Below, piece by piece: positions 27,721-36,048 of a stretch of DNA of 64,000 nt. How positions within the stretch are numbered: position 1 is the first letter of the stretch; the number at the start of each line of letters is the position of its first letter. The notes beneath the pieces were generated by a model, which had not been told where the DNA came from, made no database searches, and saw nothing but the letters and a program-made list of their open reading frames with translations. Source of the DNA: Ruegeria atlantica (GTDB taxonomy: Bacteria; Pseudomonadota; Alphaproteobacteria; Rhodobacterales; Rhodobacteraceae); contig NZ_WQCF01000005.1 in the NCBI RefSeq assembly GCF_013032455.1, positions 124,001-188,000 on the forward strand. Direction: 5' to 3'. The position numbers and the translations under genes are program-made.

Positions 27721-29934
27721 ATGTCCGAGACCCAGAAACTTGATGACCACGAACTGACGGCCGAAGAACTTGCGGCCATCGAAGAACAGTTCGACGAAGG
27801 TGCCGCTGTCCGGCAGGTCACACCAACCACCGGCAAGGTTCTGCGCGTTGTCGCCCTGATCTTTGCATTCTATGAGTTCTTTACTGCCGGATTTGGCCTG
27901 CCTGCCGACCACTGGCACATGGGCATCTACCTGGCCCTGCTGTTCATTCTGGTATACGCCACCATCCCTATCATAGGCTCCAAAAGCCTTTATGCTCTCA
28001 AGGTCAGCCGGTTCCGGATCGGCAATATCCCTCTCTACGATCTGGTGTTCATGGCGCTTGGCATCATTGCTGCCTTGTATGTCGGCGTCGCCTGGCGGGG
28101 CATCCCGTTTCTGGGGATTGAGGAACAAACGTTCCGCATGGGCAACCCCAATGGCTATGACGTCTTTCTAGGCGTGATCATCATCCTTCTGGTGCTGGAC
28201 ATCGCGCGCCGAACACTGGGCTGGGTGCTACCGCTGATCATCTGTGTGTTTATTTCCTATGCGCTGCTGGGGCCGTATTTCCCGGGCTTGCTGCAACATC
28301 CGGGCGTGAACTTCAAAACCTTCGTGTCGTCGATGTATTTCCCGCAGGAAGGCATCTATGGCGTCACGCTCTGGGTTGTTTCCACCATCGTCTTTCATTT
28401 CGTCCTGTTCGGCGTCATCGCGCAACGCACCGGACTGGGGCAACTGTTCATCGACAACGCAACGATTTTGGCGGGGCGCTATACTGGCGGTCCGGCAAAA
28501 GTGTCGGTGGTATCCTCGGCCTTCTTCGGCACGATCTCGGGCTCATCGGTTGCCAACACCGTATCGACCGGCGCGCTGACCATTCCCAACATGAAGCGCC
28601 TAGGATACCCCGGCCATTTTGCGGGCGGCGTCGAGGCCGCGTCTTCGGCTGGTGGCCAAATCACACCGCCTATCATGGGGGCAGCAGCCTTCATCATGGC
28701 AGAGTTCCTCGAGGTGCCCTACACCACCATCGTGATTGCGGCGATTTTCCCCGCAATCCTGCACTATGTCGGCGTCTTCGCCGTGGTGCACCTGATGGCG
28801 CGCAAGCTGAACCTGAAAGGTCTGGCGAAAGAGCAACTGCCGCAACTCAAGGCCGTTTGGGCCGAAGGCTGGGCCAATATCGTGCCGCTGATCGGGCTAC
28901 TGGTAGTGCTTTTCACGGGCTACACCCCATTCATGTCAGCATTCTGCGGCATTTCTCTGGCGGTGATCGCGGGCATGTCGCGCATCAAGCAACCTCCGAC
29001 CCTCATCTACGCGGGTGCATTTCTAGCTTTCGTGTTGTGGAAATTTTCGGATGGCGGGTTCGACCTGACAATGACAGCGATCCTGTGCGGTCTGTCGGTC
29101 ATCGCTACACTTAACCCGCAGAAGCGGATCGAAGTGCCCGAGATGTTGCAAGCGGTCGAACTGGGTGTGAAATACTCGCTGGCCGTTGGTGCCGCAGCTG
29201 CTGCAGTGGGCATCGTTGTCGGCGTGATCAACACCACCGGCATCGGCTTCCGCATCGGATTCATGGTGACGCAGGGCGCAGGTAATCTGGCATCGGATCT
29301 TTACAACATGATCTCGTTCGGCAGCTTCCAGCTGTTTGCGATGGAAGATCTGCAGCTGTTCATCTCGCTGGTCTTCATTGCCATCGTCTGCATCCTGATG
29401 GGCGCGGGCATTCCGACAACCGCACTTTACATCATGCTGGTCTCAGTGGCGCAGCCCGCGCTGGCGCAACTGGGTGTTCCGCCGATCGCAAGCCACCTGT
29501 TCGTGCTCTACTATGGTGTGGTGTCCGAGATTACGCCACCAGTCTGTACCTCGGCCTATGCTGCGGCGGCGATTGCCAACTCGAACCCGTTCCGAACCGG
29601 ATTGTCGGCCTTTACACTGGGCTTGGGCAAGGTGATCGCACCGATGGCCTTTGTCTATGCGCCGGTCCTGCTATTCGTGTCGTCCACCGGGTTCAATCTG
29701 TGGGAGTTCACATATACCGCAACCAGCTGCATCGCAGGGGTTATCGCACTATCCGCCGCAGTGGTCGGATATTGGCTGAAGCCACTGAACATTGTGTCCC
29801 GCATCCTGATGGCTGTCGCAGGCATAATCTTTGTGGCGCCAAGCCTGACGGCCGATCTGATCGCGCTGGCAGTGGCCTCACCGGTTATTGTAACCCAGTT
29901 GATCGCCCGCAATCGCAGCCACTCCCCGGCCTGA
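27721..29934 (+). CDS. TRAP transporter fused permease (DctQ-DctM type, TAXI class)
   Basis: A 737-aa polytopic protein combining the small (DctQ-like) and large (DctM-like) TRAP membrane subunits, as usual in TAXI systems. SGSSVANTVSTGALTIPNMKR and GGQITPPIMGAAAFIMAEF are signature DctM motifs. It couples sodium (or proton) entry to uptake of the solute delivered by the preceding binding protein. The ATG at 27721 has AGGGGG 7-8 nt upstream; an earlier in-frame start adds seven residues and is less likely. The next gene starts 4 nt after its stop. Confidence 0.92.
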   Translation: MSETQKLDDHELTAEELAAIEEQFDEGAAVRQVTPTTGKVLRVVALIFAFYEFFTAGFGLPADHWHMGIYLALLFILVYATIPIIGSKSLYALKVSRFRIGNIPLYDLVFMALGIIAALYVGVAWRGIPFLGIEEQTFRMGNPNGYDVFLGVIIILLVLDIARRTLGWVLPLIICVFISYALLGPYFPGLLQHPGVNFKTFVSSMYFPQEGIYGVTLWVVSTIVFHFVLFGVIAQRTGLGQLFIDNATILAGRYTGGPAKVSVVSSAFFGTISGSSVANTVSTGALTIPNMKRLGYPGHFAGGVEAASSAGGQITPPIMGAAAFIMAEFLEVPYTTIVIAAIFPAILHYVGVFAVVHLMARKLNLKGLAKEQLPQLKAVWAEGWANIVPLIGLLVVLFTGYTPFMSAFCGISLAVIAGMSRIKQPPTLIYAGAFLAFVLWKFSDGGFDLTMTAILCGLSVIATLNPQKRIEVPEMLQAVELGVKYSLAVGAAAAAVGIVVGVINTTGIGFRIGFMVTQGAGNLASDLYNMISFGSFQLFAMEDLQLFISLVFIAIVCILMGAGIPTTALYIMLVSVAQPALAQLGVPPIASHLFVLYYGVVSEITPPVCTSAYAAAAIANSNPFRTGLSAFTLGLGKVIAPMAFVYAPVLLFVSSTGFNLWEFTYTATSCIAGVIALSAAVVGYWLKPLNIVSRILMAVAGIIFVAPSLTADLIALAVASPVIVTQLIARNRSHSPA

Positions 29935-29938
29935 CAGG

Positions 29939-31177
29939 ATGACCGAGCAAGTTACCATCATCGGCGCAGGGATCGTCGGCATCTGTTGCGCGCTGTCCCT
30001 GCAAGAGCGAGGCATCCCGGTCCGACTAGTGGACCGGGGTGAGCCAGGGCAGGAAACATCGTTCGGGAATGCAGGGGTGGTGTCACCCTGGTCAATCATT
30101 CCGCAGGCGGTTCCAGGCATTTGGAAGAAACTTCCACAAATGTTATTGGACCCCAAAAGCGCGCTTTCTGTCCGGGCGTCATTCTGGCCCAAAATGATCC
30201 CTTGGGGGCTGCGATTTTTGGGCAAGTCCGGCGAAAAGACTGTTCGCGAAGTTTCAGATGCGATGGAACTTTTGTGTCGCCCATCCATCGACCTGTACCG
30301 TCGGCATCTGCAAGGTACTGAACACGAAAACCTGATAACTGACAGCTACTATATCCACGCGTTCCGCAATCCGGAACATGCCGATCTAGACGAGCTTGGT
30401 TATCTGATTCGTCGGGAAAAGGGCGGCGAGCTGGAGCGTATTGACAGCGCTGAGTTACGGCGTCTTGAGCCGGCACTGTCGAAAGACTTTAAGGCCGCGA
30501 TTGTGATCAAAGGTCAGGCAAGGGCTACCTCACCGGGGCGATTGGGTGCCGTTCTGGCCGAAAAAGTACGCGTGCAAGGGGCCGAAGTCGTTCGGACTGA
30601 AGTCACCAAGCTGACCCGCGCTGAAGATGGTGGATGGCAGATTGGAACGTCGCAAGAGACGCTGCATGCGCACCATGTCGTGCTTGCCGCCGGGGTGTGG
30701 TCCGCTGACTTGCTTAAACCGCTTGGACTGCCCGTGCCGCTTGTGGCCGAGCGTGGTTATCATGTTGAATTCCCGACCCCCTCGGCCGTGCTGAACAACT
30801 CAATCATGGATGTGGACGCTAAGGTTGTTGCAAGTTCGATGCAGGGTGGCTTGAGGGTGGCTGGCACGGCAGAATTTGGTGGCATCGACGCGCCACCTGA
30901 TCCGCGCAAGGAAAGGATGCTGACGGATCAAGCCAAATCGCTGGTGCCCGACCTTGATACAGACGGAGTTCAGTTCTGGATGGGAAGGCGCCCTTCATTT
31001 CCCGACAGTTTGCCCGCAATCGGACCAGTTAGTGGCCAAGACGGGCTTTTCACGGCTTTCGGGCATTCTCATTACGGGTTGATGATGGCTCCGAAAACTG
31101 GCGAGCTTGTCGCTGATATTGTGTCCGATCGCAGACCAAACATCGATCTGGCCCCGTTTTCACTGGCTCGGTTTTGA
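29939..31177 (+). CDS. FAD-dependent oxidoreductase, D-amino acid dehydrogenase-like (DadA family)
   Basis: A 412-aa DAO-family flavoprotein. FAD-binding GAGIVGICCALSLQERG lies at residues 8-24, then ETSFGNAGVVSPWSIIPQAVPG as in DadA-type D-amino acid dehydrogenases, and a C-terminal GHSHYGLMMAPKTGELVAD that closes the FAD site. It would oxidise a D-amino acid (or D-hydroxyproline-like imino acid) to the keto acid, passing electrons to the membrane chain. It starts 4 nt after the TRAP permease, so the transported molecule is a good substrate candidate. Confidence 0.85.
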   Translation: MTEQVTIIGAGIVGICCALSLQERGIPVRLVDRGEPGQETSFGNAGVVSPWSIIPQAVPGIWKKLPQMLLDPKSALSVRASFWPKMIPWGLRFLGKSGEKTVREVSDAMELLCRPSIDLYRRHLQGTEHENLITDSYYIHAFRNPEHADLDELGYLIRREKGGELERIDSAELRRLEPALSKDFKAAIVIKGQARATSPGRLGAVLAEKVRVQGAEVVRTEVTKLTRAEDGGWQIGTSQETLHAHHVVLAAGVWSADLLKPLGLPVPLVAERGYHVEFPTPSAVLNNSIMDVDAKVVASSMQGGLRVAGTAEFGGIDAPPDPRKERMLTDQAKSLVPDLDTDGVQFWMGRRPSFPDSLPAIGPVSGQDGLFTAFGHSHYGLMMAPKTGELVADIVSDRRPNIDLAPFSLARF

Positions 31178-31204
31178 ACCTCCAACCCGAAAGGACCTGA
31201 CACA

Positions 31205-31945
31205 ATGCCGGTTTACAATGGCGGCCAAAATATCTGCGGAGCTTCGATCGGGGTATTGTGCCTTGAAAGTTATTTCCCGAAACCTCCGGGGCACATCAAG
31301 AACCCGTCCAGCCTGCCGTTTCCGGTGCTTTACGAGATGATCGACGGCGTCACCATCCCTAAGCTTTTGAACAATCCCACGCCTGAATTGCTGGCCCCAT
31401 TTATCAAAGGCGCGCAGCGGCTTGAGGCTGAGGGTGTGCGCGCCATTACCGGAAGCTGCGGTTTTCTAGCCCTGTTTCAAAAGGAATTGTCGGCGGCGGT
31501 TTCTGTCCCGGTCTTCGCATCCAGCCTGATCCAGGTTCCCCTCGCCTTCCATATGACTGGCGCCAATGCTCCGGTGGGTATCCTGACCGCTAATGCTTCG
31601 GCACTAACGCCAAAACATTTCGAAGGTGTCGGAGCGGCCGGTATACCCGTCGCGGTGCAAGGATTGGAGGACACCAGTGAGTTCGCTGAGGTAATCTTGC
31701 GAAACACTCGGACCCGCATGGACACCGATTTGATCGAAGCCGAAGTTCTGGAGGCCGCGCGCCAACTAAAACACAAGGCACCGGACATTCGCTCTCTGGT
31801 GCTGGAATGCACCGATTTGCCACCATATGCCGGGCGACTTCAGGAAGAATTGCAACTCCCAATCTTTGACCTGACGACGCTGGCGCAGATGGCGCATTCC
31901 GTTGCAACGCGTAAGGCTTATGACGGAATTATGCCCTGGGCCTAA
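31205..31945 (+). CDS. Aspartate/glutamate racemase family protein
   Basis: A 246-aa Asp/Glu/hydantoin racemase-fold protein. The paired catalytic cysteines lie in ITGSCGFLALF and LECTDLPPYA. GASIGVLCLESYFPKPPGHIK near the N-terminus is characteristic of an uncharacterised branch often next to amino acid transporters. Placed between a DadA-like dehydrogenase and transport/lyase genes, it may interconvert D and L forms of the imported amino acid. It follows the DadA gene by 27 nt and has GAAAGGAC before the ATG. Confidence 0.75.
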   Translation: MPVYNGGQNICGASIGVLCLESYFPKPPGHIKNPSSLPFPVLYEMIDGVTIPKLLNNPTPELLAPFIKGAQRLEAEGVRAITGSCGFLALFQKELSAAVSVPVFASSLIQVPLAFHMTGANAPVGILTANASALTPKHFEGVGAAGIPVAVQGLEDTSEFAEVILRNTRTRMDTDLIEAEVLEAARQLKHKAPDIRSLVLECTDLPPYAGRLQEELQLPIFDLTTLAQMAHSVATRKAYDGIMPWA

Positions 31946-32055
31946 AAAGGACAGAGCGGGACAAGTTATTCAGTGTCGAATTTGCATGGACGCCAACCTG
32001 AAACTCGAAATACTGATAACCTTGCAATAGGGAACTGCGGCCATGGGGGATAGAA

Positions 32056-32784
32056 GTGTCCGTTGACCTTTCCATCCTGATGGTTGCCATCGGCCTCGGC
32101 GCAACGCTGCAAGTCGGCGTTGGCATAGGGTTCAGTATTATCGCCGGGCCACCGATGATGATCCTGCTTGGCACCTCGACCGCAGTTCCCGTGTTGCTTT
32201 TGTTGAACACCCTTGTTTCAGCAGTCGCGACCGACCGGCAGGTATTGAAAACAGACAGTCAGACAATACGCACCGCGATCATTGGATGCCTTGTCGGCGT
32301 GATTGCGGGCCTCGCCGTCTATCCTTTGTTGAGCGAGGCGTTTGTCCTTATGCTGACGGCTAGCCTGCTGATGATCGGTGTGATTACGACCTTACTGCCT
32401 TTGCACCGCTCAATTGGAACGGTGGGGTTTTCAACTGTTTCGGGATTGTCCGGACTGGCAACCGTTTGGGCGGCGACACCCGGCCCCCTGATGGTATTTG
32501 GGCTGATTGCGAAGGGCCGCTCGGTCAAGGACGTGGCAAAACTGGTTCAACCCATTGCCCTGGTGGCCTACGGTATCGCATTTTTGTTGCACAGCCTGTC
32601 AGAGGCGCAGGCTTTCTCATATGGTCCGCAACTATGGGTCTTCGCCGCGCTCACACTGATTGGCAGCTTCTTCGGCCGCGCCATAGGCCCCTACCTGCCT
32701 CAGTCACTCGTCAAAACAGCCATCCGCGTGGTGTCTTTGATCGCCTGCTTCGTTCTCTTTCACCGCGCATTTACGATGGCATAA
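32056..32784 (+). CDS. TSUP family (TauE/SafE) membrane transporter
   Basis: A 242-aa protein with seven or eight hydrophobic segments of the TauE/SafE family, which exports sulfite, sulfoacetate or related anions. The repeated GVGIGFSIIAGPPMM / GLSGLATVWAATPGPLMVFG motifs near each half fit the family. GTG 32056 is the likely start, with GGGGGA upstream. It sits directly before a CuyA/DcyD-like lyase, as the sulfite exporter gene cuyZ does next to L-cysteate sulfo-lyase cuyA in roseobacters. That parallel supports, but does not prove, sulfite export. Confidence 0.82.
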   Translation: MSVDLSILMVAIGLGATLQVGVGIGFSIIAGPPMMILLGTSTAVPVLLLLNTLVSAVATDRQVLKTDSQTIRTAIIGCLVGVIAGLAVYPLLSEAFVLMLTASLLMIGVITTLLPLHRSIGTVGFSTVSGLSGLATVWAATPGPLMVFGLIAKGRSVKDVAKLVQPIALVAYGIAFLLHSLSEAQAFSYGPQLWVFAALTLIGSFFGRAIGPYLPQSLVKTAIRVVSLIACFVLFHRAFTMA

Positions 32785-32800
32785 CCTCGAAGGTCACAAG

Positions 32801-33817
32801 ATGGCACGAAAAGACAATTTGGACAGATTTCCACGTGCCCAACTCATGTCGGGCCCAACTCCATTGGAGAGACTGGACAGGCTGTCTGCAGAGTTGGGTA
32901 TAGATCTCTGGCTGAAACGCGACGATCTCACCGGGCTTGGGTTTGGTGGGAACAAAACACGGCAGCTTGAGTTCTACCTCGGGGACGCGCTTCAGCAGGG
33001 TGCAGACACCATACTGATCACTGGCGCAGTCCAGTCCAATTTTGTTCGTTCTGCCGCTGCCGCTGCGGCCAAACTGGGAATGCAATCCGTGTTGCAACTG
33101 GAAGAGCGCGTGCCGGATATGGGCGAGGCGTATTACAGTTCCGGCAACGTATTGTTGGCAAAAATCCTTGGCGCCGAGCACATGAGCTATCCCGAGGGCG
33201 AGGACGAAACCGGCGCAGATGCCGCGTTGCACGCGCGCGCCGAGGAACTGAAATCTCAAGGACGTACGCCCTACGTCATTCACCTGGGATTAGACCACCC
33301 CCCATTGGGTGCCTTGGGCTATGTCGTCGCCGGACAAGAACTGTGCCATCAAATGTCGGATTTCGATGCGGTCATCGTCCCTTCGGGTAGTGGCGCCACA
33401 CATGGAGGGTTATTGACCGGGGTAGCACTGGAAGAAAGTGACTCGTCTGTTTTTGGAGTCTGTGTGCGCCGCGATCGTGAACAGCAAACGGCCCGCATGA
33501 CCACCGTTCTGCAGAAACTGGCGGATTTACTGGGCATCGACGCTGAACCCTTGCTGAACAGGATCAACGTTTTGGACAAGGCACTGCCCCCCGGATATGG
33601 CAAACTCAGTGAAATGACCCGCGCTGCTTTGGAAAAGATGGCCCGCACCGAAGGAATATTCCTTGATCCCGTCTATTCCGCAAAAACGTTCGCGGGGTTG
33701 TTGCATCTGGTAAACACAGGAGAAATCCAACCTGGGCAAAAAGTTGTAATGCTGCATACAGGTGGGTTGCCTGCACTTTTCGGGTACCAAAACGAATTGG
33801 CAAGCGACCTACCATAA
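32801..33817 (+). CDS. PLP-dependent D-cysteine desulfhydrase / L-cysteate sulfo-lyase family enzyme
   Basis: A 338-aa fold-type II PLP enzyme of the ACC deaminase family. LKRDDLTGLGFGGNKTRQLE carries the PLP lysine (GGNK), GAVQSNFVR is the substrate-side motif, PSGSGATHGG binds phosphate, and LHTGGLPALFGY closes the protein. DcyD (D-cysteine desulfhydrase) and CuyA (L-cysteate sulfo-lyase) are both in this family, and both release ammonium and pyruvate plus sulfide or sulfite. The adjacent TSUP exporter and RidA favour a CuyA-like reaction, but sequence motifs alone do not settle the substrate. Confidence 0.8.
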   Translation: MARKDNLDRFPRAQLMSGPTPLERLDRLSAELGIDLWLKRDDLTGLGFGGNKTRQLEFYLGDALQQGADTILITGAVQSNFVRSAAAAAAKLGMQSVLQLEERVPDMGEAYYSSGNVLLAKILGAEHMSYPEGEDETGADAALHARAEELKSQGRTPYVIHLGLDHPPLGALGYVVAGQELCHQMSDFDAVIVPSGSGATHGGLLTGVALEESDSSVFGVCVRRDREQQTARMTTVLQKLADLLGIDAEPLLNRINVLDKALPPGYGKLSEMTRAALEKMARTEGIFLDPVYSAKTFAGLLHLVNTGEIQPGQKVVMLHTGGLPALFGYQNELASDLP

Positions 33818-33865
33818 AACCACCCAAAACCACCGTAATATCTACTAACAGAAAAGACTCGAAAC

Positions 33866-34210
33866 ATGACTATCACCCGTATCGAAACTGGCCAACGCAT
33901 GAGCCGGATCGTCAAGCACAACGGCGTTGCCTACCTCTGCGGTCAGACATCGGATGCACCTACAGTAGCAGAACAAACAAGCGATATCCTTGCCAAGGTA
34001 GAAGATCTGCTGACCAAAGCAGGAAGCGACAAGACACGTATTTTGAAATGTGAAATCTGGCTGGCCGATATGGCAGACTTTGCCGAGATGAACGCCGTTT
34101 GGGACGCCTGGGTGCCCGAAGGCCACGCACCTGCCCGCGCCTGCGGAGAATCCAAGCTCGCCCGTGACGTTTTGAAGGTCGAAATGATCGTGACGGCCGC
34201 CTACGACTAA
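33866..34210 (+). CDS. RidA family enamine/imine deaminase
   Basis: A 114-aa YjgF/YER057c/UK114 protein. The Arg that binds the substrate carboxylate lies in APARACGESKLA near residue 92, and the KVEMIVTAAYD end is typical. RidA hydrolyses 2-aminoacrylate and similar imines. This fits its position straight after a PLP lyase that would release such an intermediate and after a DadA-like oxidase that forms imines. It is the last gene of the plus-strand run; about 190 nt follow before the convergent Ldh gene. Confidence 0.88.
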   Translation: MTITRIETGQRMSRIVKHNGVAYLCGQTSDAPTVAEQTSDILAKVEDLLTKAGSDKTRILKCEIWLADMADFAEMNAVWDAWVPEGHAPARACGESKLARDVLKVEMIVTAAYD

Positions 34211-34396
34211 CCAACTCTGACCACAATTGGCGCAGCCCCTCGGCCTTCGCATTCTCTACTGTTTATAGTGATTTCCGAGGGGCAAGTACGTTAAATTCTT
34301 CTCATAACCTCTGCACGACAAGTGGTCAGCACAGGCAAATGATCACCTCCTTTTGGAAGTGGCTACCTGTGAACGACATTGTGCTAGTCCCTGGCG

Positions 34397-35407
34397 CTAC
34401 GAAACCATTGCCTCGATTCTGGTGAGAGTAGCCGTACTCACAGCGACACCTTCTGTACGGGCTCTCACTCGCTTGGCGCGACGCCCGTCACCAGGCAAAT
34501 GAGCGCCTTCCTGCGCTCGGATCGCATCTACCAGACCAGAGACCCCTGCCTCAAACGCATTGGGCGCGGTTGCACCGGGATCAATCGCGATAAAAAACTG
34601 GCCGGTTTTCGGCGGCCCCCCTGCAGTTCCGGAAAATGGCGAGGCATTGATACCCAACGTGGCACCGGTCAGGGCCGCGGCCAGAAGCTCGACCAACACC
34701 GCGACGCCGACACCCTTGTATCCGCCAGATGGCGCCATTGAGCCCTTAAGGCCAACCTCTGGATCAGTGGTTGGATTGCCGTCGGCATCCAGTGCCCAGC
34801 CAACAGGGATCGGTTTGCCTTCGCGCGCATGCTTCATAACTTCGCTTTTGGCGATGGTGCTGGCACTCTGGTCGATCAGCAGAGCAGGTTCACCATCAAC
34901 GCCCGGAGCGGCGATCGAAAACGGGTTGGTGCCAACGACAGGTTTTGACCCCCCGGACGGCGCGATCGAGGCGGGCGCATTGGTAAATCCCAGACCAACC
35001 AATCCGGCCTGAGCCAGCCGGTAAGTATGATAACCCAGAACGCCGCAATTATAGCTGTTCCGGATCGCCAGAACCGCCACACCCTGTTCGCGGGCTGCGG
35101 GGATCAAGGCGTCGAAACCTTTATCAATGGCAGAATGCGCAAATCCGGTTGCCGCATCCACAGCAACAACGCCTGGTTTTGGACGTAACAGAATGGGCTC
35201 TGCCAGACCATCAACCTTGCCGCACTGCACGTGTTCACAATAGATCGGAATATAGGCGAGCCCGTGGCTGGCAACACCGTCTGCCTCGGTTGCCGCCGTA
35301 GCCTGAGCCAGCGGACGCGCGTTGGCTTCGGATGTGCCAGCCGCCACCAGCGCGCGGAAGGACAGATCTTCGATTTCAGCGAGGGTCAGGTTTCGTGTGT
35401 CAGTCAC
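34397..35407 (-). CDS. Ldh_2 family NAD(P)-dependent oxidoreductase
   Basis: A 336-aa member of the malate/L-lactate dehydrogenase (Ldh_2) family, which includes ureidoglycolate, sulfolactate (ComC), 2,3-diketogulonate and cyclic-imine (Pyr2C/Pip2C) reductases. The catalytic His is in ADGVASHGLAYIP; GTNPFSIAAPG and KGSMAPSGGYKG complete the signature. It is the last gene of the five-gene operon starting with the aldehyde dehydrogenase. Whether it reduces a keto acid or a cyclic imine cannot be decided here; the DadA/dipeptidase context makes an imine or 2-keto acid likely. Confidence 0.85.
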   Translation of the reverse strand: MTDTRNLTLAEIEDLSFRALVAAGTSEANARPLAQATAATEADGVASHGLAYIPIYCEHVQCGKVDGLAEPILLRPKPGVVAVDAATGFAHSAIDKGFDALIPAAREQGVAVLAIRNSYNCGVLGYHTYRLAQAGLVGLGFTNAPASIAPSGGSKPVVGTNPFSIAAPGVDGEPALLIDQSASTIAKSEVMKHAREGKPIPVGWALDADGNPTTDPEVGLKGSMAPSGGYKGVGVAVLVELLAAALTGATLGINASPFSGTAGGPPKTGQFFIAIDPGATAPNAFEAGVSGLVDAIRAQEGAHLPGDGRRAKRVRARTEGVAVSTATLTRIEAMVS

Positions 35408-35418
35408 TTGAATGTCTC

Positions 35419-36048
35419 TCAGTCATTGTCGGAAAGCCCTGCCCCTGCACCCAGCAGGCGGGATTCCTCGGTTGCGGGGGCATAGGTGCGGTGGGCGAAA
35501 TGGTTCAGCACATCCCAATCTTCAGGCGCGGGATACGCGCGCGTGTGCCGCATGCGCGACCCTTCCGGCGAGGCGCTTCGTGATACGACGACCCTTTGGG
35601 CTGTATCTGGCAAAGTGTCGGGGGCCATCAGGCGATCGCCATCCGTCACTACCTGTACGCCGTCGATTTCAACCGTCAGTGCCTCTTGCAATAAGCGCGC
35701 CGCATTGGACACAAACGGCAACAATAGCGCGGGCATTGTGACGTTCTGCATCTCGATCGGATTTGTCTTCAGTAAGTGAACGCTGTCGGACAACAACGAT
35801 CCTGCGGACAAGGGGCACAAATCATCCTCGGCATTCCACGGACATTCGATTTGCGAGGGACGATGAGCGGCTAGGTTCAACGTCAAACCACGCTCTAATA
35901 AGCGAGCCAGAGTCCCGGCACCATCCAAGCCTTGCATACACAGCCAGCGCGTCGCTTTTGACGCCTCTTCGGCCTGCCCCCAGGAATAGCCCGCGCCGCG
36001 GGTGGCCCGCTTGGCGGTTGCTTCCATTTCATTCAGTGAAAAACTCAT
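35419..36048 (-). CDS. DUF3726 domain protein
   Basis: A 209-aa protein of unknown function matching the DUF3726 pattern (opening MSFSLNEMEATAKRATRGAG, then YSWGQAEEASKATRWL). No signal peptide or membrane span. It overlaps the preceding 562-aa gene by 4 nt (ATGA) and is followed after 11 nt by the Ldh gene, so the three are co-translated. The sequence DVLNHFAHRTYAPATEESRL near the C-terminus contains conserved-looking polar residues. Such genes are found with Ldh-family dehydrogenases in roseobacters; the role is unknown. Confidence 0.72.
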   Translation of the reverse strand: MSFSLNEMEATAKRATRGAGYSWGQAEEASKATRWLCMQGLDGAGTLARLLERGLTLNLAAHRPSQIECPWNAEDDLCPLSAGSLLSDSVHLLKTNPIEMQNVTMPALLLPFVSNAARLLQEALTVEIDGVQVVTDGDRLMAPDTLPDTAQRVVVSRSASPEGSRMRHTRAYPAPEDWDVLNHFAHRTYAPATEESRLLGAGAGLSDND

